Shown here piece after piece: positions 16,280 to 24,643 of a stretch of 34,204 nt of DNA. This DNA comes from Crocinitomicaceae bacterium (lineage in GTDB: Bacteria > Bacteroidota > Bacteroidia > Flavobacteriales_D > Crocinitomicaceae): contig JAQXCN010000014.1 in NCBI GenBank assembly GCA_029251865.1, forward strand, positions 1-34,204. The letters are read 5' to 3'. A program made the translations under genes and the position numbers. Positions within the stretch are counted from its first letter, which is position 1. Each line of letters starts with the position of its first letter. The notes under the pieces were generated by a model. It had not been told where the DNA came from and made no database searches. It saw nothing but the letters and a program-made list of their open reading frames with translations.

Positions 16280-17609
16280 TAGGAAGTTTAACCGTAAATG
16301 TGGTACCCTCTTTTGGAGTACTTATTAGAGTAATCTTTCCGCTGTGCCCTTCAATGATTAGCTTGACATAATACAATCCTAGCCCAAACCCCTTAACATT
16401 ATGTACATTTCCTGTAGGAACCCGATAGAATTTATCAAAAATCGACTTCTGATGTTCCTTGCTAATACCAATGCCTTGGTCTGTAAACTCTAAGGACAGA
16501 AAATTAGTAGAAATTTGAGTCTTAACTGAGAGTTGTACTGCTCCTGCACTGTATTTAACTGCATTGTCCATTAAATTATAGAGGACATTTGTCAGATGCA
16601 CAGGGTCTCCCTCAAGCTTATGAGATTTCTCAGAAAGCCTAAGGTGCAATTCACTATTAGGTGCCTTTTGAAAGGTTTCAAAATTCTCCTTTAACTGGAG
16701 TAGTATCTCTCTTATATCTATGGTCTCTTTATTGAGTTCTAATTCATTTTTATCAAGCTTAGCGACATTTAAAACGCGCTCTACTTGTTGTTCAAGTCGC
16801 TTGTTTTCTTCGAATATAATACGTGCATATTTACGGACACTTTCCTTTGGTACGTCTGTTTTCTGAAGTAACATTTCCGCTGAGAGACTAATTGTTGATA
16901 TAGGTGTTTTTAGCTCATGTGTCATATTATTGATAAAATCATTCTTAACCTCTGAAACTTTTTTTTGGCGAAAAATAATTACCAAAGAATAAATAAAGAA
17001 GAAAGACACTAACAAAACAATAATACCGATGTAAATCCAAGGTGAAATAAATCTTACTGGAACAATGGGAGCTGCAGTTATATTGGGAAAAAAGACAGTA
17101 AAGTAATGACCATCATTTTCAATAGTCACATTTTCAGCAGTGACTCCACCCTCGTTTTTTGAGGCCGGCTCATAGAGAGATTCTTTCGAAAACTTAATTA
17201 AATTTCCATAAACAATAGAGTCTGTGAAGCAATCATATATGCCATAAACAAAATCTTGGTTTATATTTTGGGCGTAAAACGCTTTCTTTAGTAGTGTTTC
17301 CAAATAAAACGGTTGTAATTCCTCATTAATATCAACCATAAATCGATTCGAACGAATCTGCTTTACCGCACCATACAACTCTGAGCTATCTGCCAAGGTG
17401 GTATTAATTTCCGCTAAAACGTTACGCAATGCCACATGACTTTGCTCGGAAAACTCCTTTATATTTAAGCTGTCCTCTTTTTCCTGTATCGCAATATTTG
17501 TGTTTTGGAGTTCCATTGTTTTTCGGACCCAAACCAATTGCACAACGAGTATACTTGCAATGGATAAAACACCAAAAAGGACTAAAGTATTAAGGGAATA
17601 TCGACTCAT
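16269..17609 (-). CDS. Sensor histidine kinase (two-pass membrane)
   Basis: A 446-residue kinase. Membrane segments are at ~8-28 and ~191-213, framing a ~160-residue extracytoplasmic sensor. There is no HAMP motif I can see. The H-box is MTHELKTPISTISLSAEM with phospho-acceptor H231. The N-box is YNLMDNAVKYSAG (N349), G1 is FTDQGIGIS (~376-383) and G2 is KGFGLGLYYVK (~406-416). No regulator gene is next to it. It resembles the Bacteroidota kinase type normally paired with regulators like the one at 32.4-33.1 kb. It lies 42 bases downstream of the ferredoxin-NADP reductase gene on the same strand. Confidence 0.92.
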   Translation of the reverse strand: MSRYSLNTLVLFGVLSIASILVVQLVWVRKTMELQNTNIAIQEKEDSLNIKEFSEQSHVALRNVLAEINTTLADSSELYGAVKQIRSNRFMVDINEELQPFYLETLLKKAFYAQNINQDFVYGIYDCFTDSIVYGNLIKFSKESLYEPASKNEGGVTAENVTIENDGHYFTVFFPNITAAPIVPVRFISPWIYIGIIVLLVSFFFIYSLVIIFRQKKVSEVKNDFINNMTHELKTPISTISLSAEMLLQKTDVPKESVRKYARIIFEENKRLEQQVERVLNVAKLDKNELELNKETIDIREILLQLKENFETFQKAPNSELHLRLSEKSHKLEGDPVHLTNVLYNLMDNAVKYSAGAVQLSVKTQISTNFLSLEFTDQGIGISKEHQKSIFDKFYRVPTGNVHNVKGFGLGLYYVKLIIEGHSGKITLISTPKEGTTFTVKLPIKV

Positions 17610-17651
17610 TGGAGATTGACTTATACAATAAAGATATAAAATTCAAAAGGT

Positions 17652-18662
17652 TTAAAAACCCTGCACGCCATTAACGGTCGTATACTTCAAGATATTCTTT
17701 TTCTCAGGATGAATTCGAGCAAATGCGGATTGAACGGCTAGCGTCCCTTCATGAAAACCGCAAAGGATAAGCTTGAGTTTGTTGGTATAGGTGTTGACAT
17801 CACCAATAGCGTAAATACCCGGAATGTTGGTTGTATAATCAGTGGTATCTACTTTTATGGCGTTTTTCTCAATCTCTAGGCCCCATTCAGCTATTGGGCC
17901 TAAAGATGGTTTCAAACCAAATAGAGGAATAAAATGATCTGTTGGTTCATTAAAAACACCTTCTTTCTGGTGCTTTATGGATAGGCCTTTAAGCTTGGAA
18001 TCACCAAGAATTCCAACAACTTCTGCCTCAGTGATTAGCTTGATTTTGTTCTGTTCTGCAAGGTCAATAACACGTTGTACAGAGTCTAAATGCCCACGAA
18101 AAGAACTACTGCGATGCACGAGAACTACCTCTTTTGCAATTTTCTTCTCAGCCAAGAATATAGACCAATCCAACGCTGAGTCACCGCCACCGGCGATAAC
18201 ACATTTTTTACCACGATAGAATTCAGGATCTTTAATAATATACTCAACGCCTTTGTCCTCGAATTCTGCAATGTTCGTAATCGGTGGTTTTCTTGGCTGG
18301 AAAACACCTAAGCCTCCGGCTATAATTACGACTGGAGCCACATGTTTTGTCCCCTTTATTGTAGTCACAATAAAATCCCCATTCTCTTGTTTGTCAATAG
18401 ACATTGCAGCTTCTCCCAATGTAAAACCAGGTTTGAAAGGTTCTGCCTGAAGCATTAAATTATCTATTAAATCACCAGCCAAAACGGATGGGAAACCAGG
18501 AATATCATAAATTGGTTTTTTAGGATAAATCTCAGCACACTGACCCCCAGGTATTGGTAAGGAATCAATGAGGTGGCACTTGAGTTTTAAGAGACCTGCC
18601 TCAAACACCGTAAATAATCCTACTGGCCCTGCTCCAATAATTAGTATGTCTGTTTTTATCAT
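17652..18662 (-). CDS. Ferredoxin--NADP(+) reductase, thioredoxin-reductase-like type
   Basis: A 336-residue FAD/NADP enzyme of the TrxR-like ferredoxin-NADP reductase group. FAD binding: DILIIGAGPVGLFTVFEAGLL at the N-terminus and YAIGDVNTY near the end. NADP binding: KKCVIAGGGDSALDW and a second Rossmann strand VVLVHRSSSFRGH. The CxxC redox centre of thioredoxin reductases is absent at the place where it would precede GGDSALDW, which fits a ferredoxin/flavodoxin partner. I take ATG at 18662 (MIKTDILIIG) as the start. An in-frame TTG two codons earlier (18668) is possible but less likely. Confidence 0.9.
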   Translation of the reverse strand: MIKTDILIIGAGPVGLFTVFEAGLLKLKCHLIDSLPIPGGQCAEIYPKKPIYDIPGFPSVLAGDLIDNLMLQAEPFKPGFTLGEAAMSIDKQENGDFIVTTIKGTKHVAPVVIIAGGLGVFQPRKPPITNIAEFEDKGVEYIIKDPEFYRGKKCVIAGGGDSALDWSIFLAEKKIAKEVVLVHRSSSFRGHLDSVQRVIDLAEQNKIKLITEAEVVGILGDSKLKGLSIKHQKEGVFNEPTDHFIPLFGLKPSLGPIAEWGLEIEKNAIKVDTTDYTTNIPGIYAIGDVNTYTNKLKLILCGFHEGTLAVQSAFARIHPEKKNILKYTTVNGVQGF

Positions 18663-18734
18663 ATCCAATATATTCTAGATTGTAAAATTAAAGAATTCCT
18701 CTAAATAAGCTACGATCTTTAAACGCTGTTACTT

Positions 18735-19718
18735 TTAAAACATTGGTCTTTCAGGGGTGTTGTCGATAATCTCGTGAATCCTATCCATCACGGATTCATT
18801 CACTAAAGCTAAATCATCAATACATGATAAGTTTTCTTTCAACTGAGCCAATTTTGAGGCTCCGACAATCACTGTGCTCACATTTTGATTTTTTAGGCAC
18901 CATATCAAACTCATTTTTGGCAAAGACAAACCTATTTCTTTGGCCAATCCATTAAGAGCCCTTACTTTATTCAGTCGTTCTTCTGTCAAATTTTTCTCTT
19001 TTAACCACTCGAGACCATCTGCTCCGAGCCTGGTACCCTCCGGGAACTTGGCCAAATACTTTTCAGTGAGCACACCACTAGCCAACGGCGACCAAATGGT
19101 TGTTCCTAATCCGACACCCTCGTACAACTGACTGAATTCTACTTCTACTTTTTTTCTTGCGAACATATTATACTCTGGCTGCTCTACTACGGGTCCTATG
19201 AGATGGTTTTGCTTTGCAAACATATGTGCTTCCATAATTTCTTGCGCACTCCACTCTGAGGTTCCCCAATACAAAATTTTACCCTGCGTAATAAGATTAT
19301 GCATGGACCAAACCGTTTCTTCTATGGGTGTGTTTTTATCAGGGCGGTGACAAAAATATAAATCTAAGTAATCCACATGTAATCTTTTCATAGCCTGATG
19401 ACAAGCTTCAAAAACATGTTTTCTATTCAATCCTTTTTGTGTAGGAAGCTGACCACCGGAACCAAAGAAAACTTTACTACTCACAATGAAACTATCACGC
19501 GACCAATTACTTTTCTTCAATATATTCCCCATTACGACCTCGCTCTGGCCACGCGCATAAATCTCGGCATTATCAAAAAAGTTAACCCCCTCATTGTAAG
19601 CATAATGCATTAGCTCTTCTGCCACCTGATCATCGATAAATTTACCGAAAGTAAGCCATGAACCCAGTGATAATCGACTCACTTGAAGTCCCGACTTACC
19701 TAAATTTTTATAATCCAT
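18735..19718 (-). CDS. Aldo/keto reductase, potassium-channel-beta-like (AKR6) group
   Basis: A 327-residue NADPH-dependent oxidoreductase with a TIM-barrel fold. The catalytic tetrad is visible as D49 and Y54 (FFDNAEIYARG), K82 (VSSKVFF) and H124 (YFCHRPD). The opening MDYKNLGKSGLQVSRLSLGSW and the segments WGTSEWSA, EQPEYNMFAR and WSPLASGVLTEKY are typical of the Kv-beta/YghZ branch. Members reduce small aldehydes; the substrate here is not known. It follows the EamA transporter by 22 bases, so DUF2911, transporter and reductase may share a transcript. Confidence 0.9.
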   Translation of the reverse strand: MDYKNLGKSGLQVSRLSLGSWLTFGKFIDDQVAEELMHYAYNEGVNFFDNAEIYARGQSEVVMGNILKKSNWSRDSFIVSSKVFFGSGGQLPTQKGLNRKHVFEACHQAMKRLHVDYLDLYFCHRPDKNTPIEETVWSMHNLITQGKILYWGTSEWSAQEIMEAHMFAKQNHLIGPVVEQPEYNMFARKKVEVEFSQLYEGVGLGTTIWSPLASGVLTEKYLAKFPEGTRLGADGLEWLKEKNLTEERLNKVRALNGLAKEIGLSLPKMSLIWCLKNQNVSTVIVGASKLAQLKENLSCIDDLALVNESVMDRIHEIIDNTPERPMF

Positions 19719-19740
19719 TTAAATATTGTTTTTTATTAAA

Positions 19741-20640
19741 TCAGTGTAATGAACGCAGACTTCTTTTTTTCTGTTGGTTTTTTATAATCCCATTCGCAAT
19801 TACAATGCATATGATTAACACGGAACCCACGTAAAAGTTTGATCCTAATTGCTCATGCTCTTTTAAAATAAATATGGCCAAAATTATGGTGTAGACCGGT
19901 TCCAAATTAATACTCAAAGACACGGTAAAAGCACCTAGTTTCTTAACAATATCTATCGTTACAAGAAAAGCAAAAGATGTACAAACGATTGCTAAAAATA
20001 ACAACCAATAAATATCTGATAAAGACATTGAAAACATCGAAGCGTCAATTTTACCAGTAAGTGCAAGAAAGATGGTTAAACCAACAAACCCCATGGCCAA
20101 TTCATACATACTTATGTGCGTAGAAGAAATATCCTCAACAAAATGAGCATTACTCACCGCAAAAAATGCAGCCAGAAAGGCCGAAACACAACCCGCTAAA
20201 ACAGCCCAATATTCGTCTGGAGAAAAATCACCTGAAACAAAATAGATCCCTCCTACCACTAACAGGCCTAATAAGAATTCTATCCATGAGAACTTCTTTT
20301 TCATAATGATCGGCTCCAGCCAAGCGACATGAAGTGTTGTTGTTGATAGGCAAAGGATTCCTAATGAGGCCGTTGAAAGCTGAATAGAGGTATAAAAGGT
20401 GACCCAATGCGCGGCTACAACTAAACCAACAAACGACACTTTTAGGATATGTGATTTAGGAATCGAAAGTTTGCTCCCTTTAAAAAGTAAAAACAAAAAA
20501 ATGACAAACGAAGCAATACCAACACGATACCAAACAATGTACAATGCCTCTAAATCAATGAGTTTACCGAGGATTCCAGTAAAACCCCAAAGAAAAATAA
20601 TACAATGGAGGAGTAAATGATACTTATACTTTGTAATCAA
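19741..20640 (-). CDS. EamA/DMT family transporter
   Basis: A 299-residue inner-membrane protein with about ten hydrophobic helices in two repeated EamA halves. The first half opens IIFLWGFTGILGKLI and contains HWVTFYTSIQLSTASLGILC; the second contains CTSFAFLVTIDIVKKLGAFTVSLSINLEPVYTIILAIFILKE. The substrate (metabolite or drug) cannot be read. The start is a TTG at 20640, 4 bases after the DUF2911 stop codon; no in-frame ATG lies near, so translation is probably coupled to the upstream gene. Confidence 0.88.
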   Translation of the reverse strand: MITKYKYHLLLHCIIFLWGFTGILGKLIDLEALYIVWYRVGIASFVIFLFLLFKGSKLSIPKSHILKVSFVGLVVAAHWVTFYTSIQLSTASLGILCLSTTTLHVAWLEPIIMKKKFSWIEFLLGLLVVGGIYFVSGDFSPDEYWAVLAGCVSAFLAAFFAVSNAHFVEDISSTHISMYELAMGFVGLTIFLALTGKIDASMFSMSLSDIYWLLFLAIVCTSFAFLVTIDIVKKLGAFTVSLSINLEPVYTIILAIFILKEHEQLGSNFYVGSVLIICIVIANGIIKNQQKKRSLRSLH

Positions 20641-20644
20641 ACTT

Positions 20645-21505
20645 TTACTTCTTTTTAGACCACGCTTCGATAGATTGTTTATTCATTTTAACGTAGTTGG
20701 TATTTCCAGCTTTTTCTGCCTCTTCCATAGAAAGATTTGCAGAAGCAATAGCAAGATCATAATTGTTGAGCTCTGCATGAATTTGAGCCTGCAAACGTGT
20801 CATCCAATATGCTGACTTGCCTCTTATCTCCACTGCACTGTTTATCCATTTGAGTGCTTGCTCAGGATCTAATCCCTCACCCAAATAATATTTCGCAGAA
20901 TTGTAATAATCTGAGGCACTTGGTCCTGACATAACTTTTTCAATACTTTCAACTACCTGTTTTTGTGTCATTAATTGAAACGGGAACGCGACACGAACCT
21001 GGTCCCAGGTTATACACAAAGAAGCCGCAGCAGTTCCAATGTTTTCTATGGAAATACACATCGTTTCTACGGATGATTCAAGAGGTGATACGTCAGCATT
21101 TAATGTTAAAGCCACTTTGGATTCTTCCCAGTTTTCAGGTGTGCCCCAATTTGAATATTCACTATAAAAAACAAGCTCCCATTTATCTTCTGACGGCTTT
21201 GCAAACAGAGCATAAGTTCCTTTTGGTAGCGTATCCTGTTTAAAATAAATCTCCTCAGAGATTGTAATCATCGAATTTTTATTAGCCCCTAATCTCCACA
21301 TTTCATTGTAGGGAACAACCTCTCCAAAAACCACTCTATTTCTTTTTGATGGTCGGCTGTAAGAAATATTGATTTCGGTAAGACCAACGGTTTGGTTTAC
21401 TTCACATACAGGACTGAGCTGAGGTGTTTGAACCTGGCCAATAGCAACGTTTGAAATAGATAATTGGAGAAGGACAATTAAAGCAGAAAGGAAATAAATT
21501 TTCAT
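20645..21505 (-). CDS. DUF2911 domain secreted protein
   Basis: A 286-residue protein with a signal peptide (MKIYFLSALIVLLQLSISNVAIGQ). The DUF2911 core follows: SPVCEVNQTVGLTEINISYSRPSKRNRVVFG, PYNEMWRLGANKNS, LPKGTYALFAKP and WELVFYSEYSNWG. The last ~100 residues look like tetratricopeptide-type helices (SDYYNSAKYYLGEGLDPEQALKWINSAV). The family is common in Bacteroidota and has no assigned function. A perfect -7 box lies 38 bases upstream. It is the first gene of the minus-strand run reaching the transporter and reductase. Confidence 0.88.
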   Translation of the reverse strand: MKIYFLSALIVLLQLSISNVAIGQVQTPQLSPVCEVNQTVGLTEINISYSRPSKRNRVVFGEVVPYNEMWRLGANKNSMITISEEIYFKQDTLPKGTYALFAKPSEDKWELVFYSEYSNWGTPENWEESKVALTLNADVSPLESSVETMCISIENIGTAAASLCITWDQVRVAFPFQLMTQKQVVESIEKVMSGPSASDYYNSAKYYLGEGLDPEQALKWINSAVEIRGKSAYWMTRLQAQIHAELNNYDLAIASANLSMEEAEKAGNTNYVKMNKQSIEAWSKKK

Positions 21506-21543
21506 GAGTGATTTAAATTTAGAATTAGATGATTTTTATACTG

Positions 21544-21551
21544 CAAATGTA
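21544..21551 (-). promoter_or_regulatory. Bacteroidota -7 promoter box (TACATTTG) of the DUF2911 gene
   Basis: TACATTTG on the minus strand is a perfect TAnnTTTG with a TTG about 22 bases upstream. It ends 38 bases before the ATG, predicting a normal leader of about 30 nt, in contrast to the leaderless arrangement seen elsewhere. Confidence 0.5.
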
Positions 21552-21653
21552 AGGGCAATCCTATAGATATTAACAATGTAGTATGGTAAAAAATTATTTT
21601 AGGTGACTTTAAAGGCGTTGAAAACATCTAATTTTCAGTTATACACCCTGATT

Positions 21654-22007
21654 ATGGAAGAACTTGGAGAAAGCCGAAATGAACTGGATGATGAATTAGA
21701 GAGGTTTATCACACTTTTAAATCAACTCTTACCTCATTATCATTTTCTATTGAAAAAAGATTCATTGAATAATGAAGAACGCAAGAAACTAGGTGAAATT
21801 GAGCACTATCTTATTGGTGTCAATTCAAAAATAATGGAGATTAAAGGAAAGCTTGAACAAGATTTATTTGGACGTTCGATTGATACACTCTATAGACTAA
21901 AAGACCTTGCGTATGGTGGTGACCCACATTCTAAACTACAACTTGAAAAAATAAGAGATGAAATGGCGGAATCTCTTAAGGCTGGTAACCTTATAAATTT
22001 TAATTAA
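21654..22007 (+). CDS. Small helical hypothetical protein upstream of gpsA
   Basis: I do not recognise this protein. From the ATG at 21654 it has 117 residues; an in-frame GTG at 21603 would give 134, but the extra residues add no clear motif. It is cytosolic (no signal or membrane segment), highly charged and mostly helical or coiled-coil (ESRNELDDELERFITLLNQL, NNEERKKLGEIEHYLIGVNSK, SKLQLEKIRDEMAESLKAG). The segment SIDTLYRLKDLAYGGDP breaks the helix. It lies 33 bases ahead of gpsA, which has its own promoter box in that spacer. A structural or adaptor role would be a guess. Confidence 0.6.
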   Translation: MEELGESRNELDDELERFITLLNQLLPHYHFLLKKDSLNNEERKKLGEIEHYLIGVNSKIMEIKGKLEQDLFGRSIDTLYRLKDLAYGGDPHSKLQLEKIRDEMAESLKAGNLINFN

Positions 22008-22028
22008 TCGCTACAATCTAGTTTATAC

Positions 22029-22036
22029 TATTTTTG
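22029..22036 (+). promoter_or_regulatory. Bacteroidota -7 promoter box (TATTTTTG) of gpsA
   Basis: A perfect TAnnTTTG ends 4 bases before the gpsA ATG at 22041, inside a 33-base spacer. This predicts a leaderless gpsA-aspartate kinase transcript independent of the upstream gene. Confidence 0.6.
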
Positions 22037-22040
22037 CAGC

Positions 22041-23045
22041 ATGGAAGGAGAACAAAATTCAAGCATCCTTGTAATTGGCGGAGGGAGTTGGGCAACTGCA
22101 CTTATAAAAATTTTAAGCCAGAACAATTCGCCACTCTCATGGTGGATGCGAGATCAAGGTGCCATAGACCATATAAAGGCCCATTCTCATAATCCAAAAT
22201 ATCTGCAATCTGCGCAATTCGATACAAAGAAAATTGTTATCTCTTCTGATTTAAAAAGACTTATCGAAACTGCGGATATCATAATTATCGCGGTTCCTTC
22301 CGCTTTTGTTCACGAAACGTTCTTGTCTATTCCTGAGGGATTGCTGAAAGAAAAAACTGTTTTTTCCGCTTTAAAAGGTATGATTCCTGAAATGAAAGCC
22401 ATTCCTGCAAGATATTTACATAAAACCTTCGGTGTTCCTTATGAAAGGATCGGTATTATTTGTGGCCCATGCCATGCAGAGGAGGTTGCAATGGAAAGAC
22501 TTTCATATTTAACTGTTGCTTGCTCAGATATGAAAATCGCAAATGAAATGGCAAAATTGCTTGCATGTCGTTATATTAAAACTTCCATATCGGATGATTT
22601 ATTTGGCACTGAATTTTCAGCGATTTTAAAAAATGTGTACGCACTTGCGACAGGTATCTGTGCTGGATTGGGATATGGTGATAATTTCCAGGCCGTTCTT
22701 ATCTCAAACTCAATCCGAGAGATAGAAAGATTTATTGATGCCATCCACCCCATTCATAGAGACACAAAAACAAGCGCATATCTCGGTGATCTTTTAGTCA
22801 CGGCCTATTCCAAATTCTCACGTAATAGAACCTTTGGTTTTATGATTGGTAAGGGCTATTCTGTAAAAGCCGCACAACTCGAAATGAATATGGTGGCCGA
22901 GGGGTTTTATGCCGTAAAATCACTACATGAAATAAAAAAAGAGTTTGATGTAGAAATGCCTATACTCGAGACCGTTTACAATATTTTATATAATCGAAAA
23001 AACTCTAAAAAAGAGCTGAAAAACCTAACGAATCAGCTCGACTAA
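22041..23045 (+). CDS. gpsA: NAD(P)-dependent glycerol-3-phosphate dehydrogenase
   Basis: A 334-residue enzyme that reduces dihydroxyacetone phosphate to sn-glycerol-3-phosphate, the start of phospholipid synthesis. The dinucleotide-binding loop is VIGGGSWATAL (11-21). K112 in SALKGM and the catalytic K197 in FSAILKNVYALATGICAGLGYG are present, as is CGPCHAEEV. The loop reads GGGSWA where most family members have GAGAWG-like sequence. It precedes an aspartate kinase by 8 bases. Confidence 0.94.
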   Translation: MEGEQNSSILVIGGGSWATALIKILSQNNSPLSWWMRDQGAIDHIKAHSHNPKYLQSAQFDTKKIVISSDLKRLIETADIIIIAVPSAFVHETFLSIPEGLLKEKTVFSALKGMIPEMKAIPARYLHKTFGVPYERIGIICGPCHAEEVAMERLSYLTVACSDMKIANEMAKLLACRYIKTSISDDLFGTEFSAILKNVYALATGICAGLGYGDNFQAVLISNSIREIERFIDAIHPIHRDTKTSAYLGDLLVTAYSKFSRNRTFGFMIGKGYSVKAAQLEMNMVAEGFYAVKSLHEIKKEFDVEMPILETVYNILYNRKNSKKELKNLTNQLD

Positions 23046-23053
23046 TTTAAGCT

Positions 23054-24334
23054 ATGAATAAGCCTATACTCGTTTTTAAGTTTGGAGGTGCATCTGTAAA
23101 AGATGGCGATGCAATTATAAACGTGGTGCGTATTCTCGAGCGTTACAACTCTCACAATATATTACTTGTCGTTTCCGCAATGGGTAAAACGACAAACAAT
23201 CTCGAGCACACCTTTGATGCATTTATGGAAAGGGATCTTGATGTTTTTACAGAACGGTTGACAGTCTTAAATAATTACCACACGGAAATTATAAATTCAC
23301 TTTTCAAGCCTCAAGAGGCCGGAAAGCTTCGAAATGAACTTCAACTTATTTTTAATCAAATTGCTGAATATTTTAATAAAGATATTACTATTCCAAGGGC
23401 ACAACTTTATGATGGCTTCATTTCTTTCGGAGAACTGATCTCAAGTAAAATTCTTCAATGTAAAATTGAAATGGACCTAGGTCTTAGTAAATGGATCGAT
23501 ACAAGAACCAATATCCTTACAGATGACTTGTTTCAAAAGGCAAATGTGCAATGGCCAAATTCAATAAAAGCAATCCGCAAACAATGCCTCCCTGCACTAG
23601 AAAAGCATGGAATACTTGTTACACAGGGGTTTATTGCAGCAAATCAAAATGGAAAAACGACGACACTTGGAAGAGAAGGGTCTGATTACAGTGCCGCTAT
23701 CTTTGCCCATGCTCTTGAATCAGAATCTGTAACCATTTGGAAAGATGTACCGGGAATGCTCAATGCTGATCCAAAATTCTTTAAGGATACGATAAAGTTG
23801 GATCGGATTTCATTTAGAGAGGCTATTGAGCTATCCTATTATGGAGCCAGTGTTATTCATCCCAAAACATTAAAGCCGCTTCAAAACAAAAAAATACCGC
23901 TTCTGGTTAAGTCATTTACCGCTCCAGATGAACCTGGGACCATCATTGATGTTGATACATCAAATGACCATATGGTTCCTTCATTCATATTCAAAAAAAA
24001 TCAAGTTCTATTTTCGATTACGCCCAAAGATTTTTCTTTTTTAATTGAGGCGAATCTAAGTGATATCTTTTCAAAATTATCTGAAGCCAAAGCTGAAATC
24101 AACATCATGCAAAATTCAGCCCTCAGTTTTTCATTTTTAATTGATCACGACCCAATGAAAATAGCCTCAATTCTTGACATTTTAAACACGAACTATGAGG
24201 TGAAATACAACACGGATCTTGAGCTTGTAACCGTTAGACATTACGACGAAAAAACCAACGAATTTGTTTGCCAAAACAAAAAGATTTTACTTCAGCAAAG
24301 AACAAGGAATACCGCCCGGTTTGTTCTTGGTTAA
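23054..24334 (+). CDS. Aspartate kinase (monofunctional)
   Basis: A 426-residue aspartokinase phosphorylating aspartate, the first step toward lysine, threonine and methionine. The kinase domain shows KFGGASVKDGDAI (9-21), FISFGELISS, TLGREGSDYSAAIFA and WKDVPGMLNADPKFF, then ELSYYGASVIHPKTLKPL. The C-terminal ~120 residues form the regulatory ACT-type region (LFSITPKDFSFLIEAN, AEINIMQNSALSFSFLI). There is no fused homoserine dehydrogenase. It is 8 bases downstream of gpsA and probably co-transcribed, although the pathways differ. Confidence 0.93.
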   Translation: MNKPILVFKFGGASVKDGDAIINVVRILERYNSHNILLVVSAMGKTTNNLEHTFDAFMERDLDVFTERLTVLNNYHTEIINSLFKPQEAGKLRNELQLIFNQIAEYFNKDITIPRAQLYDGFISFGELISSKILQCKIEMDLGLSKWIDTRTNILTDDLFQKANVQWPNSIKAIRKQCLPALEKHGILVTQGFIAANQNGKTTTLGREGSDYSAAIFAHALESESVTIWKDVPGMLNADPKFFKDTIKLDRISFREAIELSYYGASVIHPKTLKPLQNKKIPLLVKSFTAPDEPGTIIDVDTSNDHMVPSFIFKKNQVLFSITPKDFSFLIEANLSDIFSKLSEAKAEINIMQNSALSFSFLIDHDPMKIASILDILNTNYEVKYNTDLELVTVRHYDEKTNEFVCQNKKILLQQRTRNTARFVLG

Positions 24335-24386
24335 TCGGTAATTAAAAATACCTGATTCTAGTTACATTTAATTTTTAATATAGCAT

Positions 24387-24394
24387 TATCTTTA
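24387..24394 (+). promoter_or_regulatory. Candidate -7 promoter box (TATCTTTA) of the feo operon
   Basis: TATCTTTA matches TAnnTTTG at 7 of 8 positions and ends 7 bases before the feoA ATG at 24402. It would give a very short leader. No iron-regulator site is obvious. Confidence 0.4.
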
Positions 24395-24401
24395 CGGCAA
24401 T

Positions 24402-24638
24402 ATGCAAAATAGTTTGGCGGACTGTAAGGTGGGCGAGGAAGTAGAAGTCTTATCCATAGAGGACGACTTTATAGCGACAAAACTCATTGAGATGGGGATG
24501 ACGGAAAACTTAAAAACCAGAGTTGTATTAATTGCACCTCTTGGAGATCCTATCGCTATTGATATAAAAGGATTTATACTTTCACTACGTAAATCCGAGG
24601 CAAAAAAAATACGAGTCAAAAAAATAGGTCAAAACTAA
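24402..24638 (+). CDS. feoA: Ferrous iron transport protein A
   Basis: A 78-residue SH3-like FeoA protein. Recognisable pattern: LADCKVGEEVEVLSIEDD, a helix ATKLIEMGMTENLKTRVVLIAP, GDPIAIDIKGFILSLRKSEAKKIRV. FeoA is a cytosolic partner of the FeoB Fe2+ permease. Here it is a separate gene, 5 bases ahead of feoB, although many Bacteroidota carry a FeoA-FeoB fusion. Confidence 0.93.
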   Translation: MQNSLADCKVGEEVEVLSIEDDFIATKLIEMGMTENLKTRVVLIAPLGDPIAIDIKGFILSLRKSEAKKIRVKKIGQN

Positions 24639-24643
24639 ATCAG

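Noticed and set aside
18663-18668. TTG start of the ferredoxin-NADP reductase at 18668
   Set aside because: The ATG two codons later begins the typical MIKTDILIIGAG sequence, so there is no reason to prefer the rare codon.
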